Below, piece after piece: positions 27,810-38,912 of a stretch of DNA of 64,000 bases (position 1 is the stretch's first letter; every line of letters starts with the position of its first letter). The notes below the pieces were generated by a model. It made no database searches. It saw nothing but the letters and a program-made list of their open reading frames with translations, and was not told the DNA's origin. The position numbers and the translations under genes were made by a program. This DNA is from Rhodocyclus gracilis. Its GTDB lineage: Bacteria > Pseudomonadota > Gammaproteobacteria > Burkholderiales > Rhodocyclaceae. The DNA lies in NCBI RefSeq assembly GCF_009617575.1, contig NZ_WIXJ01000002.1, positions 186,001 to 250,000 on the forward strand. The letters run 5' to 3'.

Positions 27810-27853
27810 ACTGACCGGTCAGTAATAATCAATAGTATATCTCATCCGCGCAA
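27810..27853 (-). promoter_or_regulatory. Candidate promoter and TetR-type palindrome of the exporter operon
   Basis: ACTGACCGGTCAGT (27810-27823) is a perfect 14-bp palindrome of the kind bound by CecR/AcrR-type TetR proteins. Just upstream on the minus strand, TTGCGC (27848-27853), a 17-base spacer and GATTAT (27825-27830) could form a weak promoter, so the palindrome would cover the transcription start. No TetR gene is adjacent. Confidence 0.6.
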
Positions 27854-27974
27854 AAAGGTTCCCGTCTGCCGGCGCACATACGCCGCCGGCGATTCCGCTC
27901 CGCGGTGTCGCCATTTTTTCATCATCCGGTGCTAGGCTTGGTCCCTGACAGCACAGCCACAGGAGGCCCGTCGC

Positions 27975-29402
27975 ATGGCGAGGGAAACGCTGCCGCAGAT
28001 ACTCGAAAGCCGCACCTACGACGACATTGCCCTCGGCGATAGCGCCGAGTTGACGCGCACGCTGCGTCCCGAGGACATCCAGCTGTTTGCCGTCATGTCC
28101 GGAGACGCCAACGCCGGAGATGTTGATCCTGAATTCGCGCAGAGCGGCCTGTTTCGCGATGTCGTCGCCCACGGCATGTGGAGCGCCTCGCTGATTTCGA
28201 CCGTTCTCGGGACGCAACTGCCCGGCCCCGGCACGCTGCTCCTCGAACACTCGCTGCGCTTTCTGCGTCCAGTCAGTCTCGGCGATACCATCCACATCGT
28301 CGTCACCGCCCGCGAAAAATTCGCGCACAACCGGCACATCGTCTTCGACTGCGAATGCCGCAATCAGGAAGGCCAGAGCGTCGTCAGCGGCAGCGCCGAA
28401 GTGCTGGCGCCGACGCAGAAATACCGCACCCGCCGCGCCGCATTGCCGGAGGTGACCATCTCCGACCGCTATGCCCGCCTGCAAACGCTGCTGGCGCGCG
28501 CCAGCGGCCTGCCGCCCGTCGACATGGCGGTCGTCCACCCTTGCGACGCGGAATCGCTCGGCGGCGCCCTCGCCGCCGCTGAGGCCGGATTGATCACGCC
28601 CATCCTCGTCGGCCCGGCCGCCAAGATACGGGCCGTTGCGGCCGAAAACGCACTCGATCTCGCCGCGCATCGCCTCGTCGACGTCCCGCACAGTCACGCC
28701 GCCGCCGCCATGGCGGTCAGCCTGACGCGCAATGGCGATGCCGCGGCGCTGATGAAAGGCAGCCTGCACACCGACGAACTGATGGCCGAAGTCGTCGCCC
28801 GCAGCAGCGGTCTGCGCACCGAACGGCGCATCAGCCATGTCTTCGTGATGGACGTGCCGACCTATCCGCGGCCGATCCTGATTACCGACGCCGCCGTCAA
28901 CATTGCCCCTTCGCTGGCGGAGAAGCGCGACATCATCCAGAACGCCATCGATTTCGCGCAGATCATCGGCGTGCCGACGCCAAAGGTCGCCATTCTGTCT
29001 GCCGTCGAAACGGTCAATCCCTCGCTGCCATCCACGCTCGACGCAGCGGCCCTGTGCAAAATGGCCGACCGGCGGCAGATCACCGGCGGACTCCTCGACG
29101 GCCCACTGGCCTTCGACAACGCCGTGTCGCTCGTTGCCGCCAAGAGCAAGGGAATTCACTCTGCCGTCGCCGGGCAGGCCGACATTCTCGTCGTTCCGGA
29201 TCTCGAATCGGGCAACATGCTGGCCAAACAACTGGAATACCTCGCCAACGCACTGACCGCCGGCATCGTCCTCGGCGCGCGCGTACCGATCGTCCTGACG
29301 AGCCGCGCCGACACTTGCGAGACGCGCATCGCCTCGTGCGTCCTGGCCGTCCTCATCGCCCACGCCAACCCGCCGGCCAATCACACGGAGAACACGCGAT
29401 GA
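27975..29402 (+). CDS. MaoC-like hydratase/phosphate acyltransferase fusion
   Basis: Bifunctional protein of 475 residues. The N-terminal MaoC hot-dog domain (about 1-150) contains the hydratase-like stretch MSGDANAGDVDPEFAQSGLF with Asp and a downstream His in VVAHGMWSASLIS. The C-terminal phosphotransacetylase/phosphotransbutyrylase domain (about 165-475) has LGGALAAAEAGLITPILVGP and the family end KQLEYLANALTAGIVLGARV, then PIVLTSRAD. It would hydrate enoyl-CoA or carry hydroxyacyl-CoA, and swap CoA for phosphate. AGGAGG lies 9-14 bases before the ATG. It overlaps ackA by four bases, so acyl-CoA to acyl-phosphate to carboxylate plus ATP is a likely short pathway. Confidence 0.92.
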   Translation: MARETLPQILESRTYDDIALGDSAELTRTLRPEDIQLFAVMSGDANAGDVDPEFAQSGLFRDVVAHGMWSASLISTVLGTQLPGPGTLLLEHSLRFLRPVSLGDTIHIVVTAREKFAHNRHIVFDCECRNQEGQSVVSGSAEVLAPTQKYRTRRAALPEVTISDRYARLQTLLARASGLPPVDMAVVHPCDAESLGGALAAAEAGLITPILVGPAAKIRAVAAENALDLAAHRLVDVPHSHAAAAMAVSLTRNGDAAALMKGSLHTDELMAEVVARSSGLRTERRISHVFVMDVPTYPRPILITDAAVNIAPSLAEKRDIIQNAIDFAQIIGVPTPKVAILSAVETVNPSLPSTLDAAALCKMADRRQITGGLLDGPLAFDNAVSLVAAKSKGIHSAVAGQADILVVPDLESGNMLAKQLEYLANALTAGIVLGARVPIVLTSRADTCETRIASCVLAVLIAHANPPANHTENTR

Positions 29403-30589
29403 GACACGGCATCCTCACCATTAACGCCGGCTCGTCGTCGATCAAGTTCGCCCTTTTCGACACCGCCGGCGGACTGGCCAAGCGGCCGGCCCTCTCCGGG
29501 CAGATCGACGGACTGGGCGCCGAGGTCAGCCTGAAAGCACGCGACGAAGACGGCGCCCACCTGCCCGAACTCTCCCTCGCGCCGGGCATCGACCACGAAG
29601 ACGCCCTCGCCGCCTTGCTGCGCTGGCTGCCGCAGGCCGAAGGCGGTGAAGGGCACTGGCAGATCGTCGCCGTCGGCCATCGCGTCGTGCACGGTGGCGA
29701 GGTCTGCACCCAACCCGCACGCGTGACGCCAGAACTCCTCATCGCGCTGGAAGCATTCTGCCCGCTCGCCCCGCTGCATCAGCCGCACAATCTCGCCGGC
29801 GTGCGCGCCTTGGCCGCGCTGATGCCCGAGGCAAGCCAGGTCGTCTGCTTCGACACCGCCTTCCATAGCCAGCAAGCCGCCGTCGCCCGCGACTTCGGGC
29901 TGCCTCGCGCGCTGACCGACTCCGGCATCAAGCGCTACGGCTTTCATGGCATTTCCTACGAATTCATCGCCCGTCGTCTGCCGCAGTACACGACACGTGC
30001 CGAGGGCCGCGTCGTCGTAGCCCACCTTGGCAACGGCGCCAGCCTGTGCGCCCTTCAGGCAGGCCAGAGCGTTGCCACGACGATGGGCTTCACGGTGCTC
30101 GACGGCCTCGTCATGGGCACGCGCACCGGCAACATCGACCCCGGTGTGATCCTCTACTTGCTCGAAAGCCGCGGCCTTGACGCCGCCGCGCTGACGCATC
30201 TGCTCTACCACGAGTCGGGATTGCTCGGCGTCTCCGGCATCAGTCAGGACATGCGCACCCTGCTCGCCAGCGAGCACCCGGCCGCTAGCGAAGCCATCGA
30301 GCTCTTCTGCTATCGGGCCATACGGGAAATAGGCAGTCTCGCCGCCGCACTCGGCGGCATCGACGCGCTCGTTTTCTGCGGCGGCATCGGCGAGCACGCC
30401 GGTGAAATCCGGCGCCGCATCGTCGAAGGATGCGCCTGGCTCGGCGCGACTCTCGACGCCGACAGCAACCGCCGCGCGGCAACGCGCATCAGTACCGCGG
30501 AGAGCCGCGTCGAGGTGCTGATCATCCCCACCGATGAAGAATGGATGATCGCCTGCCACACCGCGGAACTGCTCGGCATGAGGGTCTAG
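29399..30589 (+). CDS. ackA: Acetate kinase (or short-chain acyl kinase)
   Basis: ASKHA-family kinase of 396 residues that makes ATP and acetate from acetyl phosphate, or the reverse. Signature 1 is ILTINAGSSSIKFALF at the N-terminus; signature 2, KRYGFHGISYEFIARRL, lies near residue 180; GNGASLCALQ, VMGTRTGNIDPG and VFCGGIGEHAGEIR follow. Length is normal. The ATG overlaps the TGA of the MaoC-Pta gene (ATGA). The partner is a phosphotransbutyrylase-like enzyme, so propionate or butyrate are possible substrates as well as acetate. Confidence 0.94.
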   Translation: MRHGILTINAGSSSIKFALFDTAGGLAKRPALSGQIDGLGAEVSLKARDEDGAHLPELSLAPGIDHEDALAALLRWLPQAEGGEGHWQIVAVGHRVVHGGEVCTQPARVTPELLIALEAFCPLAPLHQPHNLAGVRALAALMPEASQVVCFDTAFHSQQAAVARDFGLPRALTDSGIKRYGFHGISYEFIARRLPQYTTRAEGRVVVAHLGNGASLCALQAGQSVATTMGFTVLDGLVMGTRTGNIDPGVILYLLESRGLDAAALTHLLYHESGLLGVSGISQDMRTLLASEHPAASEAIELFCYRAIREIGSLAAALGGIDALVFCGGIGEHAGEIRRRIVEGCAWLGATLDADSNRRAATRISTAESRVEVLIIPTDEEWMIACHTAELLGMRV

Positions 30590-30965
30590 CGCCGCACATT
30601 CAAGGACTTGCCATAGCCCTGCGGCCAGCACCGCTGGAAACTACATTTAGTCAAGTCGTTGCACGATGCCACTACCTGTAGTAGCTTATCACCCGACCGA
30701 TGACCACGGCCCGCTAGCGCCATTAGCTCTGGTGCCAGCCGCAACGCCCGGCAATCACACCCCGAAATTCGTTCAAAAAATCTCCGTTTCTGTCCGCGAC
30801 AGCCGCCCGGCACAAGGCGCTGGCGCGAAGACAAACGGGGGGCGAAATGATGATATGGCCGACCAAGAGAGCCGACACCGACCACCCATCGATGGCCGCG
30901 CCCGGCGCCGAACCGACGACAGAACGAACGCCTCACAATCCAACGCGAATACGAAAGACACGACA
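30590..30965 (+). other. Long leader region of nrdJ
   Basis: This 376-base stretch holds the NrdR boxes near its 5' end and a possible 40-codon leader ORF (30847-30969) near its 3' end. I looked for a cobalamin riboswitch, expected for some B12-dependent enzymes, and found no B12-box-like core. The frame of nrdJ itself stays open through the leader back to 30666, so a longer nrdJ N-terminus (for example ATG 30855) cannot be fully excluded. Confidence 0.6.
30638..30684 (+). promoter_or_regulatory. Tandem NrdR boxes ahead of nrdJ
   Basis: Box 1 (30638-30653) holds ACTACATTTAGT and box 2 (30669-30684) holds ACTACCTGTAGT; both fit the ACTA-N4-TAGT core of the published NrdR consensus. Box 1 keeps all six of its most conserved positions and box 2 five of six. 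The 15-bp gap (31 bp start to start, three helix turns) is the spacing known for paired NrdR boxes. A weak TTGCAC-N17-TAGCTT promoter overlaps box 2. Repression of nrdJ by NrdR is therefore likely. Confidence 0.82.
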
Positions 30966-30969
30966 ATGA
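30847..30969 (+). CDS. Possible 40-residue leader peptide coupled to nrdJ
   Basis: A small ORF begins with a double ATG (30847, 30850) five bases after a run of six G and stops with TGA at 30967-30969, overlapping the nrdJ ATG at 30966 as ATGA. The peptide starts [10 protein letters not shown] and is rich in Pro, Thr and Arg, with no domain. The 4-base overlap and the weak ribosome site of nrdJ suggest translational coupling, but the ORF could be fortuitous. Confidence 0.4.
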   Translation: MMIWPTKRADTDHPSMAAPGAEPTTERTPHNPTRIRKTRQ

Positions 30970-33851
30970 GTAAAGACGCGCAGCAACTCTCGCTCGCCAG
31001 CATTCCCGAAGCCCCCGCCATCGCCCCCCTGCCCGAACAGGAGATTTCGGTGGAAGTGCTCATCGAAAAATACGCCAAAGGCAAGGAAACGAGCGTTGGC
31101 GACGTGCGTCGCCGCGTTGCCCACGCGCTCGCCGAGCGCGAAGACGAAAAGCAGCGCGCGCATTGGGAAGGCCGCTTCCTGTGGGCGCAGGAAAACGGTT
31201 TTGTACCGGCCGGCCGCATCAACTCGGCGGCTGGCACTGATCTGGCGGCAACGCTGATCAATTGCTTCGTCCAACCCGTCGGCGACTCCATCGTCGAAGT
31301 CGTCGATGGCAAGCCCGGCATCTACAGCGCGCTCGCCGAAGCCGCCGAAACCATGCGTCGTGGTGGCGGCGTCGGCTATGACTTCTCATCGATCCGCCCA
31401 CAAGGCGCGCGCGTCAAGGGCACGCAATCGCGCGCTTCCGGCCCGGTGTCGTACATGCGCGTCTTCGACCGCTCGTGCGAAACCGTCGAATCCGCCGGCG
31501 CCCGCCGCGGCGCGCAGATGGGCGTCCTGCGCTGCGATCACCCGGACATCGAACTCTTCATCCACGCCAAGGACAAGGGCGACCTGACCAACTTCAACCT
31601 GTCCATCGGCGTCACCGATCCCTTCATGCAAGCCGTCGAGGACGACGCCAACGTCGAACTCGTCCACCGCGCCGAGCCGAACACCGAAATGAAGCGCAAT
31701 GGTGCCTTCCAGCGAGAAGACGGCCTCTGGGTGTACCGCACCGTGCACGCCCGCGACCTGTGGGAACAGGTGATGAAGTCCACCTACGACCATGCCGAGC
31801 CGGGGATTCTCTTCCTCGACCGCATGAACAAGGACAACAACCTCTACTACTGCGAGCTGATCGAAGCGACCAACCCCTGCGCCGAACAGCCTCTGCCGCC
31901 CTACGGCTGCTGCTGCCTCGGCTCGATCAACCTGACGCGCTTCGTCAACAAAGCCTTCTCCAGCGACGCCGAATTCGACTTCGCCGCCTTTGGCGAAGTG
32001 ATCAAGGTATCGACGCGCATGCTCGACAACGTGCTCGATGTCACCGCCTGGCCGCTCGACCGCCAGCGCGAAGAAGCCGCCAACAAGCGCCGTGTCGGCC
32101 TCGGCTTCACCGGTCTGGGCGACGCGCTGTGCATGCTGCGCCTGCGTTACGACCGTCCCGAAGCAACGGCGATGGCCGAACGCATCTCCGAATTCCTGCG
32201 CGACACGGCCTATCTGGCCTCGGTCGAACTCGCCAGGGAGCGCGGCGCCTTCCCGCTCTTCAACGCCGAGCTCTACCTCTCCGGCGGCAACTTCGCCTCG
32301 CGTCTGCCGACCGAGATCAAGAACGCGATCCGCAAGCACGGCCTGCGTAACTCGCACCTGCTGTCGATCGCGCCGACCGGCACCATTTCGCTCGCCTTTG
32401 CCGACAACGCCAGCAACGGCATCGAACCCCCCTTCTCCTGGACCTACAACCGCAAGAAGCGCATGGCCGACGGCACGCTCAAGGAATACGCCGTCGAAGA
32501 CTACGCCTGGCGCCTCTTCAAGCACCTCGGCGGCGACGTCGAAAAACTGCCGGAATACTTCGTCACCGCGCTCGAAATCTCTGCCACGGCGCACAAGAAC
32601 ATGGTCGCCGCCGTCGCCCCGTTCATCGACACGGCAATCTCCAAGACGGTGAACGTTCCCGCCGAATATCCCTACGAAGAATTCCAGGATCTCTACATGA
32701 GCGCCTGGAAATCGGGCCTCAAGGGACTCGCCACCTACCGACCGAACAGCGTGCTCGGCTCGGTGCTCTCCGTCGAATCGCAAAAGCAGACCGAAGAAAA
32801 GAAACAACCGCAGGACTTCGTCAGCGGCGACGCCAATCGCCGCCTGACCATCAAGAACCTGCCCGCCCCCGTGCTCTCCAGCCTGCGCTGGCCGAATCGC
32901 CCGACCCTGCCGGACGGCAATCTGGCCTGGACGTACATGGTCGAGCAGCCGCAGGGCAAATTCGCCCTCTTCGTCGGCGACGTCGAACAGGAAGGTCAGG
33001 CGTGGCCCTTCGAAGTCTGGGTCAATGGCCCGGCCGCACCGCGCGGCTTAGGCGCCGTCGCCAAAACGCTGTCGATGGACATGCGCGCCAACGACAGCGC
33101 CTGGCTCAAGCTCAAGCTCGAATCGCTGGCCAAGACGCCCGATGGCGAAGGTTTCGATCTGCCGATGCCGCCGCACGGCGGCGACAAGCGCGTGCCATCC
33201 ATCGTCGCGGCCATGGCGCAACTGATCCAGTACCGCGTTGAACAGATCGGCGCCTTCCGCAACACCGGCCCGACGCCGGTGCTCGACGCCCTCTTCAGCC
33301 TGAAAGAGCCGAAGACCGGCACCGACGGCACGCTCTCCTGGACGGTCGACGTCTTCAACCCGGCCACCGGCGAAGACTTCGTACTCGGCCTCAAGGAAAT
33401 CATGCTGCCCGACGGCGTCACCCGTCCCTACTCGGTCTGGCTCTCGGGCAACTACCCGCGTGCCCTGGACGGTCTGACCAAGCTGCTGTCGCTCGACATG
33501 CGCGTGCTCGATCCGGCCTGGATCGGCATGAAGCTGCGTAAGCTGCTCGACTACCCGGAACCGCTCGGCGACTTCATGGCCTTTGTCCCCGGCACCCGCC
33601 GCCAGCAGAACTACCCGTCGACGGTGGCCTATCTCGCGCACCTCATCATCCACCGCTACGCCATGCTCGGCATCCTCGACGAAAACGGTCTACCAATCAC
33701 GCAGATGGGCATTCTCGAAACGCCGGCCGACAGCGTCGCCGCCAAGCCCACCGCCGGCAAACTGTGCAACGAGTGCGGCAACCACACCGTCATTCGCAAG
33801 GACGGCTGCGACTTCTGCACCGCCTGCGGTGCCGTTGGCTCGTGCGGCTGA
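30966..33851 (+). CDS. nrdJ: Adenosylcobalamin-dependent (class II) ribonucleotide reductase
   Basis: Cytoplasmic enzyme of 961 residues that makes deoxyribonucleotides using B12, with or without oxygen. The N-terminal catalytic barrel (about 20-580) has the Cys in [11 protein letters not shown], the loop [18 protein letters not shown], the active-site [20 protein letters not shown] with Asn, Cys and Glu, and [20 protein letters not shown]. Two TSCPD-type repeats (about 625-740 and 760-885) and a C-terminal zinc ribbon/redox tail follow, with Cys pairs in [14 protein letters not shown] and GSCG. The ATG at 30966 has a weak ribosome site. It is preceded by tandem NrdR boxes and followed by a strong terminator. 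Confidence 0.95.
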   Translation: MSKDAQQLSLASIPEAPAIAPLPEQEISVEVLIEKYAKGKETSVGDVRRRVAHALAEREDEKQRAHWEGRFLWAQENGFVPAGRINSAAGTDLAATLINCFVQPVGDSIVEVVDGKPGIYSALAEAAETMRRGGGVGYDFSSIRPQGARVKGTQSRASGPVSYMRVFDRSCETVESAGARRGAQMGVLRCDHPDIELFIHAKDKGDLTNFNLSIGVTDPFMQAVEDDANVELVHRAEPNTEMKRNGAFQREDGLWVYRTVHARDLWEQVMKSTYDHAEPGILFLDRMNKDNNLYYCELIEATNPCAEQPLPPYGCCCLGSINLTRFVNKAFSSDAEFDFAAFGEVIKVSTRMLDNVLDVTAWPLDRQREEAANKRRVGLGFTGLGDALCMLRLRYDRPEATAMAERISEFLRDTAYLASVELARERGAFPLFNAELYLSGGNFASRLPTEIKNAIRKHGLRNSHLLSIAPTGTISLAFADNASNGIEPPFSWTYNRKKRMADGTLKEYAVEDYAWRLFKHLGGDVEKLPEYFVTALEISATAHKNMVAAVAPFIDTAISKTVNVPAEYPYEEFQDLYMSAWKSGLKGLATYRPNSVLGSVLSVESQKQTEEKKQPQDFVSGDANRRLTIKNLPAPVLSSLRWPNRPTLPDGNLAWTYMVEQPQGKFALFVGDVEQEGQAWPFEVWVNGPAAPRGLGAVAKTLSMDMRANDSAWLKLKLESLAKTPDGEGFDLPMPPHGGDKRVPSIVAAMAQLIQYRVEQIGAFRNTGPTPVLDALFSLKEPKTGTDGTLSWTVDVFNPATGEDFVLGLKEIMLPDGVTRPYSVWLSGNYPRALDGLTKLLSLDMRVLDPAWIGMKLRKLLDYPEPLGDFMAFVPGTRRQQNYPSTVAYLAHLIIHRYAMLGILDENGLPITQMGILETPADSVAAKPTAGKLCNECGNHTVIRKDGCDFCTACGAVGSCG

Positions 33852-33936
33852 TGGGGAGAGCGAAACTCCGGCCTCACTGCGCGAGCAAAAGGCCGGAGTA
33901 GCCCGCCAAATGTCGGTTGCAGCAGATGCCCCCCCT

Positions 33937-33977
33937 AAAAAATCCCCGGTGATCAGTTCCTCACCGGGGATTTTTTT
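33937..33977. terminator. Bidirectional terminator between nrdJ and the LysR gene
   Basis: TCCCCGGTGA (33943-33952) pairs with TCACCGGGGA (33961-33970), flanked by six A upstream and seven T downstream. The stem works on both strands, ending nrdJ (+) and the LysR gene (-), which stops at 34028. Confidence 0.95.
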
Positions 33978-34027
33978 GTGCTCAACATCTGCTGGCGGAA
34001 CAGACGGCCAGGCACGCAGTTCCTGAT

Positions 34028-34969
34028 CTACGGCCCAGCCTGCAATTCCGAATCAGTCAGCACGAATTCCGTTTGATTGCTCAGCTGATCCAGAGCGAAT
34101 TCGATAAACCGCCGCACGCGTGCCGGTTGGGCCCGGCGACTGCCGTAGTAGAGGTAGACGCCCATATGGGCAGTCATGTGCTGAAGAAGCAGTGGCCTGA
34201 GTCTGCCGGCCCGGATGTGCGGCACTGCCGAGATCGCCGACAACTGTCCAACCACCTGACCGTCCAGCACCGCTCGCAGTTCGAGTTCGATGTCGTTGGT
34301 AGAAATTGCGGGCGGCAGGTCGCGGCTGACTAACTCGCCATCGACTTTCACGTACCACGGATAGACCTTCCCGGTCGCCGGATGGCGAAAGACGCTACAC
34401 CGATGCGCGGCCAGGTCTTCAAGGCGCAGTGGCAAGCCATGCCGCTCCAGATAGGCCGGCGATGCACAGATGATCAACTGGATGGGGAAGAGCTTTCGGG
34501 CAATCAAGCCTTCTTCGGGGGGCGCACCGATCCGGAAGCCAACATCGGCCCGCTCCAGCACCCAGTTGCTGATGTGATCATCGAGATGCAGGTCGGGCTG
34601 TATCTCCGGGTATTGCTCACAGAACGCATTGAGTACCGGCCATATCACCGGAACAAAGCCCGAGCGGGGTGCGGCGATGTGGAGCGGCCCGGCGATTTCG
34701 TCCTTGGCGCTGCGGACGCGTTGCAGGGCTCGCTCCAGCATCGCCAAGGCGGGCTGCGTAGCCTCCAGGAGTTGCTGCCCTTCGTCGGTCGGGGAAATGC
34801 TGCGGGTCGTGCGATGCAGCAAGCGGACGCCCAGACGCTGTTCCAGTTGCGACAAGGCCTGACTGGCTGCCTGCGGACTCATGCCTTGAGCGGCGGCGGC
34901 CTTGCGCAGGCTACCCAGTTCGACGGCCTTCGCAAAGATTTCCATCGCCCGTAATTCGTTGATTGGCAC
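34028..34969 (-). CDS. LysR-family regulator divergent from the aldo/keto reductase cluster
   Basis: Transcription factor of 313 residues. The winged HTH at about 5-65 reads ELRAMEIFAKAVELGSLRKA, with the recognition region GMSPQAASQALSQLEQRLGV. The rest is a periplasmic-binding-like effector domain of the LTTR type, ending in a tail after LIEFALDQ-like sequence. The start is GTG 34969, matching the usual family N-terminus; ATG 34945 would cut into the first helix. It diverges from the aldo/keto reductase genes, so it is their likely regulator. The inducer is unknown; aldehydes or other electrophiles are guesses from the targets. Confidence 0.87.
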   Translation of the reverse strand: MPINELRAMEIFAKAVELGSLRKAAAAQGMSPQAASQALSQLEQRLGVRLLHRTTRSISPTDEGQQLLEATQPALAMLERALQRVRSAKDEIAGPLHIAAPRSGFVPVIWPVLNAFCEQYPEIQPDLHLDDHISNWVLERADVGFRIGAPPEEGLIARKLFPIQLIICASPAYLERHGLPLRLEDLAAHRCSVFRHPATGKVYPWYVKVDGELVSRDLPPAISTNDIELELRAVLDGQVVGQLSAISAVPHIRAGRLRPLLLQHMTAHMGVYLYYGSRRAQPARVRRFIEFALDQLSNQTEFVLTDSELQAGP

Positions 34970-34983
34970 CGTAGCTCCAGAGG

Positions 34984-35030
34984 CTGTTCAGAACAGGTCG
35001 ATTATCAACTTTTAATTGCTACTGGTTCAA
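34984..35030 (-). promoter_or_regulatory. LysR gene promoter with palindrome at the transcription start
   Basis: On the minus strand TTGAAC (35025-35030), an 18-base spacer and GATAAT (35001-35006) make a good sigma-70 promoter. The perfect palindrome CTGTTC-A-GAACAG (34984-34996) covers the expected start point, which would suit autorepression. The divergent promoter for the gene cluster lies in the same 178-bp region but could not be assigned. Confidence 0.55.
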
Positions 35031-35068
35031 GCTTTTGGACGCTATTAAATGGACAGTGAGATGGCTAA

Positions 35069-37526
<2,458 letters not shown>

Positions 37527-37531
37527 TCCCC

Positions 37532-38005
37532 ATGAAAAACCTCATTGCCACCGTGGCCACGGCTGGCTTGATTGCAAGTGCTGCTGGTGCCGAAGAATTG
37601 GCGGGCGTTCAAGTCACCCACATTGGTACGCAAGCCTCTGCCGCCGGCCCCACCGAGTTCTTTTCAGGGGTCGTCCGCATTGACACCCCTTTCAAAGGCA
37701 GCGGCCAGGCACGTATCAGCGGTGCCACCGTCACCTTCGAGCCTGGTGCGCGAACTGCCTGGCACACCCATCCGCTAGGACAGACCCTGATCGTGACCGC
37801 AGGCTCAGGGAGGGTACAGCAATGGGGTGGCCCGGTGCAGGACATCCGGGCCGGCGATACGGTCTGGATTCCACCCGGGGTCAAGCATTGGCACGGGGCT
37901 TCTGGCAGCACCGCGATGACGCATATCGCCATCGCCGAAGTGCTCGATGGCAATGTCGTCGAATGGCTGGAAAAGGTCAGCGACGACCAGTTCGGAAGTC
38001 GATAG
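37532..38005 (+). CDS. Secreted single-domain cupin protein
   Basis: A cupin of 157 residues with a Sec signal peptide (MKNLIATVATAGLIASAAGA). The barrel contains the metal-binding motif 1 G-x5-HxH-type region RTAWHTHPLGQTLIVTAGSG and motif 2 GDTVWIPPGVKHWHGASG, so a mononuclear metal site is likely. Related cupins of the (R)-mandelonitrile lyase/carboxymuconolactone-associated group sit beside aldo/keto reductases in many bacteria; activity here is unknown. It starts five bases after the previous gene and is exported like the two Tat reductases. Confidence 0.82.
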   Translation: MKNLIATVATAGLIASAAGAEELAGVQVTHIGTQASAAGPTEFFSGVVRIDTPFKGSGQARISGATVTFEPGARTAWHTHPLGQTLIVTAGSGRVQQWGGPVQDIRAGDTVWIPPGVKHWHGASGSTAMTHIAIAEVLDGNVVEWLEKVSDDQFGSR

Positions 38006-38034
38006 GCCAAGCTGAATAACGAAAGGAACACATC

Positions 38035-38865
38035 ATGGGCAAAGTTGTTGTCGTCATTGGCCCGGGTTCGATTGGCCAAGCCATCGCAAGAAGGGTTGGA
38101 GTGGGCAAGAAAGTTCTGCTGGCCGATCTGCGTGAAGAGAATGCTCTGGCTGCAGCCAAGACTCTCCGCGATGCCGGGTTTGAGGTCAGCACCGCCGTGG
38201 TCGATGTTTCGTCACGGCAGTCAATCCATGAGTTGGTCGAGCAAGCGCAGGCACTTGGTGACATCAGCGGGCTGATTCATGCCGCGGGTGTCTCGCCAAC
38301 GCAGGCGTCTCCCGAAACCATCCTGAAGGTGGATCTGTACGGTACTGCCGTCGTGCTGGAAGAGTTCGGAAACGTGATTGCCCGGGGGGGTTCCGGTGTC
38401 GTTATCGCCTCGCAATCCGGCCATCGTCTGCCGGCATTGACCGACGAACAGAACAAGGCGCTGGCGCTTACCCCTGCCGATGAACTGCTGACGCTGCCGA
38501 TGCTTCAGCCGGATCAAGTGAGCGATCCACTCCGTGCCTATCAGTTATCCAAACGCGCGAATTCGCTACGGGTCATGGCCGAGGCGGTTCGCTGGGGCAA
38601 GCGTGGCGCCCGGATCAACACGATCAGCCCCGGAATCATCATCACACCGCTCGCCAGGGATGAACTCGCGGGCCCGAGAGGGCCGGGCTACCGGCGGATG
38701 ATTGACCTGTGTGCCGTCGGCCGAGCCGGAACGCCGGATGAAGTAGGCAACGTCGCCGCCCTGCTGATGGGGCCGGATGGCGCTTTCATCACTGGCAGTG
38801 ATTTCCTGATGGATGGCGGCGTCACGGCTGCCTACTGGTTTGGTGAACTGGCCCCCGCCACATGA
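38035..38865 (+). CDS. Short-chain dehydrogenase/reductase
   Basis: Rossmann-fold oxidoreductase of 276 residues, cytoplasmic (no signal). It has the nucleotide-binding VVVIGPGSIGQAIARRV near the start, in the slightly unusual form GPGSIGQ rather than GxxxGxG; LIHAAGVSPTQ; the catalytic Tyr/Lys in AYQLSKRANSLRV; and the classical end GPDGAFITGSDFLMDGGVTA. A longer loop around residues 135-165 separates the Ser region from the Tyr. AAAGGAAC precedes the ATG. Substrate unknown; it belongs to the same transcription unit as the reductases. Confidence 0.87.
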   Translation: MGKVVVVIGPGSIGQAIARRVGVGKKVLLADLREENALAAAKTLRDAGFEVSTAVVDVSSRQSIHELVEQAQALGDISGLIHAAGVSPTQASPETILKVDLYGTAVVLEEFGNVIARGGSGVVIASQSGHRLPALTDEQNKALALTPADELLTLPMLQPDQVSDPLRAYQLSKRANSLRVMAEAVRWGKRGARINTISPGIIITPLARDELAGPRGPGYRRMIDLCAVGRAGTPDEVGNVAALLMGPDGAFITGSDFLMDGGVTAAYWFGELAPAT

Positions 38866-38912
38866 AGCTCGCTCTTGCGAAATTAACCGACAGAAACAAC
38901 GGAGGACTCAAC

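Noticed and set aside
25514-27814. A 766-codon open frame on the plus strand
   Set aside because: It lies antisense to the RbbA-like and HlyD genes, which have full domain motifs; its product is Arg/His/Gln-rich low-complexity sequence, typical of GC-rich shadow frames.
30590-30965. Cobalamin riboswitch before nrdJ
   Set aside because: Expected for some B12-dependent reductases, but no B12-box core or suitable long-range pairing was visible; NrdR boxes explain the region better.
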